A stretch of DNA of 48,363 nucleotides, from assembly GCA_009731375.1 (NCBI GenBank), contig BJOX01000207.1, forward strand, positions 389,020-437,382, in the 5' to 3' direction. The position numbers and the translations under genes were made by a program. Of the stretch, positions 32,469 to 40,530 are shown piece after piece. This DNA is from Paulinella micropora. Taxonomy: Eukaryota; Cercozoa; Imbricatea; Euglyphida. Within the stretch, counting starts at the first letter, position 1, and every line of letters starts with the position of its first letter. Below the pieces are notes generated by a model. It had not been told where the DNA came from and did no database searches. It saw nothing but the letters and a program-made list of their open reading frames with translations.

Positions 32469-32786
32469 TTAAAACTTGAGTGCTCCTCGTCCTCTCTGCT
32501 TACCATACCCCAGTCTTGATGCTACAGCACCAACACTACCTGCGTAAGGTACCCCGACACTACTTAATGCTCCCGCAGTCCTAGATATTAACTTATTACC
32601 GCGAAGAAATTTATCAACAGCCATTGCGGTTTTGCCTACTTTTTGCCAGTTAATTTTACCGCCAGCCTGCCCCTTACCCTTCTTGCGACCAGTTTTCCTT
32701 TTACCTCCAGCCATGTTGGTGCTTGAGTTAATAGTTCGTTTGCCGATTGTTGGAATGACTTCAACACGAGTTGTTTTAACTACCAT
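32469..32786 (-). CDS. Small basic Gly/Lys-rich virion-like protein, 105 aa
   Basis: The N-terminal half is very basic (GGKRKTGRKKGKGQAGGK). The C-terminal half is a small-residue hydrophobic stretch (KLISRTAGALSSVGVPYAGS, then VGAVASRLGYGKQRGRG). This two-part design recalls DNA-condensing or membrane-lytic core proteins of adeno-like viruses (pX, pVI), but no direct homology is claimed. It lies between the protease and ATPase genes in the late cluster. Confidence 0.6.
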   Translation of the reverse strand: MVVKTTRVEVIPTIGKRTINSSTNMAGGKRKTGRKKGKGQAGGKINWQKVGKTAMAVDKFLRGNKLISRTAGALSSVGVPYAGSVGAVASRLGYGKQRGRGALKF

Positions 32787-32844
32787 AAAAGATAGTGAAA
32801 TATATAATACAGAAAAAAATAATTATTTACGAAATTAAAAATTT

Positions 32845-33660
32845 TTACTTAAGACGATATGCAAAATTTTTTCTTAACTCATCATCAACACTTGAAACAT
32901 AAAGAAAATTAAATCTCTCCTTTGTTGCTTCGTGATACTTTTGAAGAAAGTAGTCAAAGTCAAAGGATAAATCTAAGTGTTTATACACGAGTTCCATTTT
33001 GTCCTGAGACTGGCCCGGAAAGATTAATAGATAATCTAACTGCTTAATGGCTTCTGGCCGTAGGTCGTTCAGATACTGGCTTGACATAATAACCTTACTT
33101 TTATAGTGTCTGTTCTTTTTTAACAAATCACTTACGGACTTGTCTCTTAATCCACTCCCTAAATCGTCCAAAACAAAAACAACCTCTGGTGAAATATACT
33201 TACTTGGCCTCGCCTCCGCGGCGCTCTGTTTCTTTTTTTCTTCTTTTCCGAAATAAAGATATTGTGGTTTCTCTATTTCTTCTTTGTCCTGTTTTACTTC
33301 TCCTTCGTGTTGCTCGTCATGTCTGTTCAGTTTGTCTAACTCATAATCAATAACATTTACACCATCTGATTTAAGAAAGGTATATATTGCCATCGGATTT
33401 CCCCTGTTCTTAAAGTGCTTTACCATTGCTTTATAAATGTAGTCCTTAGGTATCGTTGAAGCAATAATGACAATACGGGTTTTTCTGTCTGTAGTCCGTT
33501 TCAGTATTTCAAAGAGTGCTGTCGTTTTCCCGCTCTTCTTACGGGCGAGTAGAAATATGTTGGCATACGGCTCATTAAATAATTTATAACCTTTTGCTTT
33601 TTTATTTCCATCCCCCTCTTGTTTTACTGGCTCCACCTTGACATTGTTTATTTTCTCCAT
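32845..33660 (-). CDS. FtsK/HerA-type genome-packaging ATPase
   Basis: 271 residues, intact. Walker A is ARKKSGKTTAL near residue 40; Walker B is VVFVLDDLGSG near residue 165; a sensor-like SSQYLNDLRP follows. Length and motifs match the A32-like packaging ATPases of Polintons, virophages and large DNA viruses, which pump DNA into the capsid. ATG follows TTATATAGG directly. Downstream of the 120-aa gene on the same strand, with 10 bp between them. Confidence 0.93.
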   Translation of the reverse strand: MEKINNVKVEPVKQEGDGNKKAKGYKLFNEPYANIFLLARKKSGKTTALFEILKRTTDRKTRIVIIASTIPKDYIYKAMVKHFKNRGNPMAIYTFLKSDGVNVIDYELDKLNRHDEQHEGEVKQDKEEIEKPQYLYFGKEEKKKQSAAEARPSKYISPEVVFVLDDLGSGLRDKSVSDLLKKNRHYKSKVIMSSQYLNDLRPEAIKQLDYLLIFPGQSQDKMELVYKHLDLSFDFDYFLQKYHEATKERFNFLYVSSVDDELRKNFAYRLK

Positions 33661-33669
33661 CCTATATAA

Positions 33670-34032
33670 TTATCCCAAGAACTCTAGGCACACAACAATT
33701 CGGCCCGCTAAATTTCCTGTATCAATATTTCCGCTGTCAGTTTCAAGGACTTTAAATGTATATTGTCCGTCGCTCCATCCAACAACACCCAAATTATAAC
33801 CGAGATTTGAAATGTTTGCTGTGGTGCTGTCCGCAAATGTTCCAATAATTCCAATTCTGTCCATATAAAGAATTCTGGTTTTGGTTTCGGTCTGGTCGTT
33901 CATATAGTGGATAAATTTTACATTCATTTTGGTGGGTGTGAATGACATTTGAATATTTTTATTAAATGTTTTGCTTCCTCCAGCAAAATCATTGCTCAGA
34001 AAAATAATCTTTTGGTATTTGTGCTCCGTCAT
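33670..34032 (-). CDS. Hypothetical late protein, 120 aa
   Basis: Start placed at the Met of MTEHKYQKIIFLSNDFAGG because a TATAGA motif ends right before it; a longer frame reaches 34140. It is beta-rich in appearance with Asn, Thr and Gly turns and no membrane segment. Genes of this size and position next to the ATPase are common in Polintons, but I cannot name the family. A virion component is likely (inference). Confidence 0.65.
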   Translation of the reverse strand: MTEHKYQKIIFLSNDFAGGSKTFNKNIQMSFTPTKMNVKFIHYMNDQTETKTRILYMDRIGIIGTFADSTTANISNLGYNLGVVGWSDGQYTFKVLETDSGNIDTGNLAGRIVVCLEFLG

Positions 34033-34038
34033 TCTATA

Positions 34039-34061
34039 CAAAGATTTTATAAAAATCTTTG
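34039..34061. promoter_or_regulatory. Hairpin just upstream of the 120-aa gene
   Basis: CAAAGATTTT and AAAATCTTTG are perfect reverse complements around ATA. It lies about 6 bp before the ATG, in the 5' region of the gene at 33670-34032. Confidence 0.6.
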
Positions 34062-34091
34062 AGCAAAAATATACAAATGTTAATAATATAA

Positions 34092-34325
34092 TTGTTTGTG
34101 TGGTCTGTGTTAGGTCGGACGGCCTGCGACTTTTACTCACGGGTCAGTGATAACAAAAATGAAAGTTGTGTGTGGTGTATTAAAAAAGGAATAGAAACCA
34201 AATTTAAATGTGTGTATAAACCTTTTAGTGATTGGTGTGTTAGTTTTGATGAAACCATTCCTTTAAGCTGCGCCAGCGATAGTTCTTGGTATAAAGTACA
34301 TCTATACGAGTGTTCATTTCTTTGA
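34092..34325 (+). CDS. Possible small Cys-rich protein, 77 aa
   Basis: Six Cys in 77 residues (VWCIKKG, FKCVYK, DWCVSFD and SCASDSSW among them). The stop TGA (34323-34325) is the start of hairpin module 3's conserved TGATATTT arm, just as for real genes nearby. It is the only rightward frame in the late cluster and its start overlaps the long version of the leftward gene. Plausible but unproven; the minus-strand frame 34375-34133 is an alternative. Confidence 0.4.
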   Translation: MFVWSVLGRTACDFYSRVSDNKNESCVWCIKKGIETKFKCVYKPFSDWCVSFDETIPLSCASDSSWYKVHLYECSFL

Positions 34326-34439
34326 TATTTGAGAATTGCGCTTCGTGCTACGCACTCTCGCTTATTCTCAAACATCGTTTTTATACTTTAATGGTGGACG
34401 ATGTTTTACGAAGGCACGAAGTGCATGAGTAAAATATCA
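34323..34439. promoter_or_regulatory. Double-hairpin intergenic module 3
   Basis: Left hairpin 34323-34377: TGATATTTGAGAAT pairs with ATTCTCAAACATCG; compared with modules 2 and 4 the A-T pair has become G-C on both sides (TTTTAG/CTAAAA to TTTGAG/CTCAAA). Right hairpin 34399-34439: CGATGTTTTAC pairs with GTAAAATATCA around GCAC-GAA-GTGC. The stop codon of the membrane-protein gene (34437-34439) lies in the right arm. Confidence 0.78.
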
Positions 34440-34790
34440 TTTCTTACTTGAAGAAGGTGATGGAAGGCAAATTCCTATGAGTAAAGTCAAAATACCAACA
34501 TAAGTGTTGGCAACCTCACAAGGTAAGTTCTTTTCAGATAACCTCACGATACAAAGGGCTATAATGGCTACAATGATACCCATTTGAAATAAGTATTTGA
34601 TAAGTCGGCTGTCTGTCGGTCTGTTTTTTATACAACAACAATTCCAGTTATCTTCCAATTCGTGCTCTATTTTTTTTTCCTCAGTCTTTAGTTCTACTTC
34701 AAGAACGCGAGACTTTAATTCTGGAGTTAGTTCGCCATCCATATCCATAATAGGCGGTGGTCTGTGAAGTCTAGTTGTATTATTTGACAT
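34437..34790 (-). CDS. Two-TM membrane protein, 117 aa
   Basis: A Pro-rich N-terminus and charged helix are followed by a CCC motif (NWNCCCIKNRP). Two hydrophobic segments come next (YLFQMGIIVAIIALCIVRL and NTYVGILTLLIGICL) and a Ser-rich tail. Presumably an envelope or internal-membrane component, or a host-membrane effector. The gene is exactly bracketed by double-hairpin modules 3 and 4: its stop codon is in one and its ATG touches the other. Confidence 0.7.
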   Translation of the reverse strand: MSNNTTRLHRPPPIMDMDGELTPELKSRVLEVELKTEEKKIEHELEDNWNCCCIKNRPTDSRLIKYLFQMGIIVAIIALCIVRLSEKNLPCEVANTYVGILTLLIGICLPSPSSSKK

Positions 34791-34940
34791 GATATTTTAG
34801 AATTGCGATTCGTGCTGTCGCACTCTCTCTCTCGTATTCTAAAACATCGTTTTTTTATTTTGAAAAAAATATATCAGTTTTCGATGTTTATCAACAAACG
34901 GGAGTTGCGGTAGCAACGAGAGTGTAGTTGATAAATATCA
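34790..34940. promoter_or_regulatory. Double-hairpin intergenic module 4
   Basis: Left hairpin 34790-34849: TGATATTTTAGAAT pairs with ATTCTAAAACATCG and abuts the membrane-protein ATG. Right hairpin 34882-34940: CGATGTTTATCAAC pairs with GTTGATAAATATCA and encloses GTTGC-GGTA-GCAAC. The stop codon of the fibre gene (34938-34940) is in the right arm. A T-rich centre (TTTTTTTATTTT) separates the two. Confidence 0.78.
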
Positions 34941-37900
34941 AGGGAATACGACTGCTCTGATTTCTGCTAATTGATTTGCTTGGTCTTGTAGTATATTCAT
35001 GAGATTATTATTTTCTTTTTCTAAATTAACTACCTTTTCCTCCATGTGTTGAAAAGCACTAACCAGTAATGGTATGAAGTCTGTGTATGATATACCTTCA
35101 AAGTTTCCATTTCCATCATCCGCTTTTATTCCACTTTCGGATACAAATTCTGGAAATATTTTTTCTACTTCGTCCGCAATAAATCCGTGGTTCTTTCGTT
35201 CTTTCTTTTTGTCTGATTTCAAATAATATGAACAGCAGTTTATTTTCATCAGTTTATCGCAACAATCCCCGCAGTCTAGTGTTTTAATATCTGATTTTAG
35301 CCTCCTGTCTGAACCAGACGACCATGTATTTGCTCCCGCATACAAATAAACATATCCTGTATTATTTTCACCATTTGATAGTGAAGTCGACCAAGCATGT
35401 AATAATCCACCTGTATTCATTACCACCGCATAACCCGATGAGTCTCCTGCTTTCATAAATATTTGTGGGTTGGTCGTATTTGATGGTCTTTTTCTTAATG
35501 TTAAAAATCCGCTGGATGCTGTTGTGATGCTTAAATCTCCCGACGTATTGATGTTCATCGCCTCAGTATATATTGTTTCCCGCCGTTGTTCCTGAATTAT
35601 AATAAAAAGCGAGTTTGCCACCTTTTTGAATTAGAAAGTTTGAACCGCTGTGGCTTGATTTCCAGTTCGTGCCGTCAAATAAGCATCAAAACTTAAATTG
35701 ACATTGTCGTGCGCCCAATTCAATAATTGAAATGTTGGATAAGCATCTGTGGATATTACTGCCTGTAAGTGTGCTCCTCCGATATTTGAAGCCGTCCCGT
35801 ATATTTCTAAACCCGCCGTTGCTCCATTTGATGATTTTGTTGTGTTTCCTATGATTATCGGCTTACCTGATGCTGTTGTTATTTTATCGCTCGTTGCCAA
35901 TGTCGTTGTTGATATCCCCGCACTAGCCGTTATTGACCCTTTTGTCCATAAAGTCCCGTTTGCCCCATTCAATGACATTAACAATTGCTCTGCTGAATTT
36001 TCCCACACAAAACCATCCGCCGAAGCATTACCACTCCTAAATCTTACAGCAAAGCCTGAAATATCGTTGCCTGCCACCGCTGTTCCTCCACCTAATGATT
36101 TACCAGCCCCCGGTTGAGCCATATAAATACCCCATCCTGAGTTGTCTGTATCCCACATAAATATACCTTGCCCATTTCCTCCATCTACTTTATTTTGAAT
36201 AGATAACTTACAACCACCATCTGCCGTTATTAATCCGCTTGCGGTTAGTGTTGTCGTTGATATACCCGCGGTTGAAGTAATTGTTGTTCCCGTTATTGTT
36301 CCGCCATTTGTTATATTGTTTGAGTTCATATCTAAGGCTCCATAAAACCGCATACCCCCAGCATTGTTAAAACGGACAATGTCAGACGAAGCACTTTTAT
36401 TATCCAAAAGTTTTGAAATATAAAGTCCCGCCCCTTTTACATCAGATGCTACATTCGTAAATACATAACCTCGTTGGTTCGCGGTTCCACTTGTAGCGGT
36501 ATTTAGAATAAATAAGAAATATTGGTAATCTCCCGATGTCTGTGAAAAGAATATATCTCCTCCATTTTGGTTTAATATCCTCGCCCAATTATATGTTATA
36601 TTTCCTCCATTAGTGATAGTTTGATTATTAAAATCGGCATTGTTCGTTAAAGTTAGATATTTTATCGTAGTGCTTGCCCCATTAAATGTTTTGCTTCCTG
36701 TTATGGTTTGGTCTGTTGTTAGTTTTACATTTTGCCCGTCCAATGTGTCCGCATACCCTTTTGTCGCTCCGTCCGTTGCTAATGTCGGAGTTCCAAGGTT
36801 GGCTATTTTGCTACTATTACAATCTAGCCCCGAAGCATTTACCCAACCGACAATCGTCCCGTCAATAATAAAACTTATTTTTTTCGCAGAAATTTCAAAG
36901 TTGTAATATGTTGCAGTTTTCATATCCAAACTAGCAATTGACCCGATATTACTGGTAGAATTGAAAACGATAAATGTGCCCTTTGTTGTTGAATTGATTG
37001 AATTTCCCGTTATTTCAACACCACTGCTATATGCCTTAATTCCTGCTATGGTTTGGTTTCCTGTTAGTTTCACATTTTGCCCGTCTAATGTATCCACATA
37101 ACTTTTATTTGCTCCGTCCGTTGTTGCTGATGGTGTGGCTAAGTTTGTTATTTTGTTGTTATTCAAAGATAGTGTAGTGCCAGTTGCGGTTATAATTAAA
37201 GTATTACCCGAATATAACTCAACATACGAACCCGTTATTTGTATCTGATACCAAGTCGCTGTTGCCGTTTTTTGTGCTGCAATCATTCCTATTTTAGTAT
37301 CAAAGGCCATTCCAATGCCGTCAAAAGTAGAAGGATTGGACGAACCACTTACTTCTAAAGTTGATGTAAATTTTTTTTTCCTGCTATGGTTTGGTCTCCT
37401 GTTAGTTTAACCGCCGAAGTATCAAGAACGGAAACATCCACACCATCAACCAAATTTACATTTGTTATGCTTTGGCTTTTCATATCAATCCCCGCACTCG
37501 CATTTATTATACTGCTAAATGTTTTAATACCCGCTATGGTTTGGTCTCCTGTTAGTTTAACCACCGAACCATCAACTGCGAGATTAGCGAGATTAATTCC
37601 ATTATATGTAGAAGCCCCCGAAATAGCATAACCATTCATATTTAGTCCTCCCGTCATACTGGCTGTGCCGTCTAATCTAAGAAAGGGTGGTGTGGTGTTT
37701 CTCCATTGCCCCGTGCTATACATAATCAGTTGGTTATCTGCTGGAAAACCTGATATCATCACATCGCTATGTGAGTCTATACTTCCACTCGCCGACACCT
37801 TATTATTATTATCATTATGCTCAAATATCCATTCATCAACACCTTTGTCATTTAGTAAATTAACTCCTGTTATATTCTTCATTCCCATACTAATATTGCC

Positions 37901-38584
37901 TGGTTCATCAACATTTATCGGAAATGTTTTATTTACCCAGTTTATTGAATTATATGTTAGATAACTATTCATCGCCATTGGTGCTGTAATGACTACATCT
38001 GAAAGTGTGTCAATTGAACCAAGTGGTGTATTCTTCCATTTACCTTCTACATCGTTGTAAGTTAAGTATTGTCCGCTTGCTTGTGCAAATTGGAAGTATT
38101 GCTTCTGTGTTGAGTTATATAAACTGGTTTGGTGCGGATTGGAAGTATTGCTTCTGTGTTGAGTTGAGGCTTTGACTTCATCATTATCCCTTACTCGTTG
38201 CTCTGTATAATATAAACGGCTTCCTTCTTTAATGTCAGTAGTTGATTTTAAAGCGAGCCGTGTGTCAAAGCGGTTATCAGTCAAATAATAATTAAGTCCT
38301 TCTTTAAGGTCAGTCGTTGATTTTAAAGCGAGCCGTGTGTCAAAGCGGTTATCAGTCCAATAATAATTAAGTCCTTCTTTAATGTCCGCGGTGCTTTTGG
38401 TAGCCAGTCGTGTATCAAATCGGTCGTCAGTGTAATAAAGATTTATTGGGTCATCATCTTCTGGCACTCTGTCTGTATTCAGACCAACTATGTTTGTGTT
38501 GGTAAGGTCGAGGTTGGCTATTGATAGGCTGTCTGTTGCGATTTCTGACAAACCGAAGAGCGACTTGAAGGAGGAACCTGCCAT
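34938..38584 (-). CDS. Tail-fibre-like protein with C-terminal S74 chaperone domain
   Basis: About 1,200 residues. The N-terminus has 25-residue LYYT/NRFDTR repeats, then many 'VKLTGDQTIAGIKTFSS' units typical of phage and giant-virus fibres, then Gly/Ser/Asn-rich beta repeats. It ends with an intramolecular chaperone auto-processing (peptidase S74) domain: SDRRLKSDI holds the Ser-Lys dyad, followed by NHGFIADEVEKIFPEF and a coiled coil. Such proteins trimerise and bind receptors, the chaperone being cleaved off afterwards. As assembled the gene is split: a frameshift at the A-run 37371-37379, another near 35,640 and a compensating one near 35,575. ATG 38584 faces the divergent gene at 38649. 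Confidence 0.88.
38200..38440 (-). repeat. 75-bp tandem repeats in the fibre gene
   Basis: The segment AAAGCGAGCCGTGTGTCAAA starts at about 38,251 and again 75 bp later, with a diverged third copy. Each encodes one 25-residue NRFDTRLALKSTT repeat. In-frame repeat number could vary and alter fibre length. Confidence 0.8.
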
Positions 38585-38648
38585 ATTCGTATATTAATTA
38601 ATTATTTATTTATTAAAAAAATACTAAAATATAATAATCTTAGTATAA

Positions 38649-39164
38649 ATGCCGTCTCCCGAAGCAAGTCGTAAGAATTGGGGGAGTGCTGTGGAAGGAA
38701 TAAAAGCGAAAGCGAAACAACGAAAGATGGAACATGCCAAAAAGGTTTTGGAACAATACCGAAATGCGGTTAAAAGCGAAGACGAAGACATGGAACAAAA
38801 AATAGCAGAGATAGAAAATAAGAATGTGGCGTGCGATATTGTTAATGAAAAAGACCAAGATGACACACCCGAGCAGAGTGATAGCGAAGATGAGGTTGAT
38901 TTTACTGACTTGATTGCGGAAAAGATGGCAAAGATGAAAATCAAAAGAGCGAAAGCGGAAACTAAGAGAGAAAAGAAGAAGAGTAAGAAGCCTGAGCCAG
39001 AGAGTGAAGAAAGTGAAAGCGAGAGTAGTGAAGAAGAAGAACCGAAGCCAAAGAAAGGCAAAGGTAAGAAATCAAACATTTCTGTTAATGTTTATAATCA
39101 ATCTGAAAAGACAAATAAGAAAGAAAAAAGTGATGATGTCTCACGGATGTTTTTGAAGTTTTAG
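38649..39164 (+). CDS. Charged low-complexity protein, 171 aa
   Basis: ATG directly follows AGTATAA. A basic helical N-terminus (KAKAKQRKMEHAKKVLEQYR) is followed by acidic and Lys-rich tracts (EESESESSEEEEPKPKKGKG) and a short C-terminal motif. No domain recognised; disordered, possibly nucleic-acid or capsid associated. Its stop is 3 bp from the stop of the converging gene at 39168. Confidence 0.65.
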   Translation: MPSPEASRKNWGSAVEGIKAKAKQRKMEHAKKVLEQYRNAVKSEDEDMEQKIAEIENKNVACDIVNEKDQDDTPEQSDSEDEVDFTDLIAEKMAKMKIKRAKAETKREKKKSKKPEPESEESESESSEEEEPKPKKGKGKKSNISVNVYNQSEKTNKKEKSDDVSRMFLKF

Positions 39165-39167
39165 ATA

Positions 39168-39424
39168 TTACCAAAGATAACGATAAGAATAATAATTACT
39201 ATATTCTGGATTATTATAAGTTAATTCACCTTTTGAATTTCGTATTGTTTTTGCTCTCACTCTGTAATTTTTCTTCTTTCTTTATCCAAATGATCTAAAT
39301 GTGAATATAAACCTATGCGGTCTTTATAATGTTCATATCTGATATCTCCAAAATTAATAACCTTACCTTTCGGACTAAGGACTTTATATTTTTTGTTTTT
39401 TACATTTGACTTTGAAAATCTCAT
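39168..39424 (-). CDS. Small conserved viral protein (DUF5754-like), frameshifted
   Basis: Two overlapping frames on the minus strand, neither long enough alone. From ATG 39424 the product reads KKYKVLSPKGKVINFGDIRY and EHYKDRIGLYSHLDHLDKERR, then meets a stop. One extra A in the run at 39268-39272 moves into the frame ending YYSYRYLW-stop at 39168. 'Y.V..P.GK...FG...Y.HY.D..GLYSHLDH.D..RR..Y..R' and a C-terminal 'YLW' match a small protein family of giant viruses and Polintons that I recall as DUF5754. Function unknown. Confidence 0.7.
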
Positions 39425-39433
39425 ACTATATAA
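39425..39433. promoter_or_regulatory. Nine-base divergent promoter
   Basis: Only ACTATATAA separates the ATG of the minus-strand gene (39424) from the ATG of the integrase (39434). The TATA-like core touches the integrase start codon. If both genes are transcribed as read, the promoter must overlap coding sequence or give near-leaderless mRNAs. Confidence 0.6.
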
Positions 39434-40441
39434 ATGCCAGATTTAGACCATAAACATACAATTATTAATAATCAAAATCGTAATAGTCAATTAGAAGACA
39501 CACCTACGGGAGAAGAAATTCAAAGAACAAAAGAAGAGGAAGCACTTGAAATACACCACCAGAAAAAGAACCCGAAAATATGGAATACTATATGGGTTGA
39601 TAATCCATTAGACCAAGTTTTCTTAGACTTAGCAGATATGAGTAAGATAAAAGATAAGAAAGGAAATAAAGGATATGCTTGGATGCTTGTTTGGATTGAT
39701 TGTCATTCAAGATATTTAATCATCATTCCATTAAAAAATAAAACAGCGAAAGAAGTTTATTATGCTTTGAAATCTATACCTTATAAACCTAAATCAATTA
39801 CAACAGACAGCGGAGGAGAATATAAAGGTGCTACTCGTGATTATTTTATTCAAAATGGTATTAAGCATGATGTGGTTGAAGTAGGCGACCATAGAGCCTT
39901 AGCGGTTGTTGATATAGTTATAAGGAGTATTAGAAGGTGGTTGGATTTATTATTTGAAACAAATAGAAATTTTGACTGGGTAAGTTATATTCAAGATTTG
40001 GTTAATGCTTATAATCATAAATTACATAGGGGAATTCAAGCCAGACCGGTGGATGTCTTTGCTAGAAGAGACAAAAATAAACAGACTATCACTCGTGATA
40101 ACATTATTAATGAATTCAATGTCGGCGATAATGTAAGAAAGGAAAACAAACGGAATCTATTTTCCAAAGGAGGAAAGACTTTCAGCAAAATTATTTATAA
40201 AGTTAAAGGCCGTTCCGGATTTAAGTTAATATTAAATAATGACGAGTTAGTAAGCCCGAGGGATTTATTGAAAACTGATTTTACAAAACCTATTGATGAA
40301 GAGAAAGACATAAAACAACAAACAAAAGAAGTTATAAAAGAGAAGAAGACAAAAGAATTGCTAAAGAGAGAAGAAATAGAACCAGAAAACATCAGAACAA
40401 GTAAGAGAGAACGAAAGGCTAAAGTAATAATGGACCTTTGA
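39434..40441 (+). CDS. Retroviral-type (rve) integrase of the Polinton
   Basis: 335 residues, intact. The RNase H-fold core has a first Asp in FLDLADM, a second in TTDSGGEYKG, and the segment HRALAVVDIVIRSIRRWLDL where the third acidic residue is expected; an Asp rather than Glu appears to fill it. A C-terminal SH3-like segment (FNVGDNVRKENKR ... VKGRSGFKL) and a charged tail follow. No N-terminal HHCC finger is obvious. It inserts the element with a 6-bp duplication, consistent with GAGAGA at both ends. Transcribed rightward, opposite to the late genes. Confidence 0.9.
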   Translation: MPDLDHKHTIINNQNRNSQLEDTPTGEEIQRTKEEEALEIHHQKKNPKIWNTIWVDNPLDQVFLDLADMSKIKDKKGNKGYAWMLVWIDCHSRYLIIIPLKNKTAKEVYYALKSIPYKPKSITTDSGGEYKGATRDYFIQNGIKHDVVEVGDHRALAVVDIVIRSIRRWLDLLFETNRNFDWVSYIQDLVNAYNHKLHRGIQARPVDVFARRDKNKQTITRDNIINEFNVGDNVRKENKRNLFSKGGKTFSKIIYKVKGRSGFKLILNNDELVSPRDLLKTDFTKPIDEEKDIKQQTKEVIKEKKTKELLKREEIEPENIRTSKRERKAKVIMDL

Positions 40442-40453
40442 TGAAAAAATGAC

Positions 40454-40503
40454 ACAAACAAAAATTTTATTAATAAAAATAAATTAATAAAATCTCTGTT
40501 TGT
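40454..40503. terminator. Long hairpin between convergent genes
   Basis: ACAAACA/TGTTTGT and ATTTTATTAAT/ATTAATAAAAT form two co-axial stems around an A-rich loop. It lies 12 bp after the integrase stop and 27 bp before the stop of the converging spliced gene, so it can serve both. Confidence 0.65.
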
Positions 40504-40530
40504 TTAGTAGCGGTGGTAGATCGCCTTTAA

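Noticed and set aside
35749-37964. Plus-strand frames opposite the fibre gene
   Set aside because: Antisense shadows of a repeat-rich minus-strand gene with recognisable fibre and S74 motifs.
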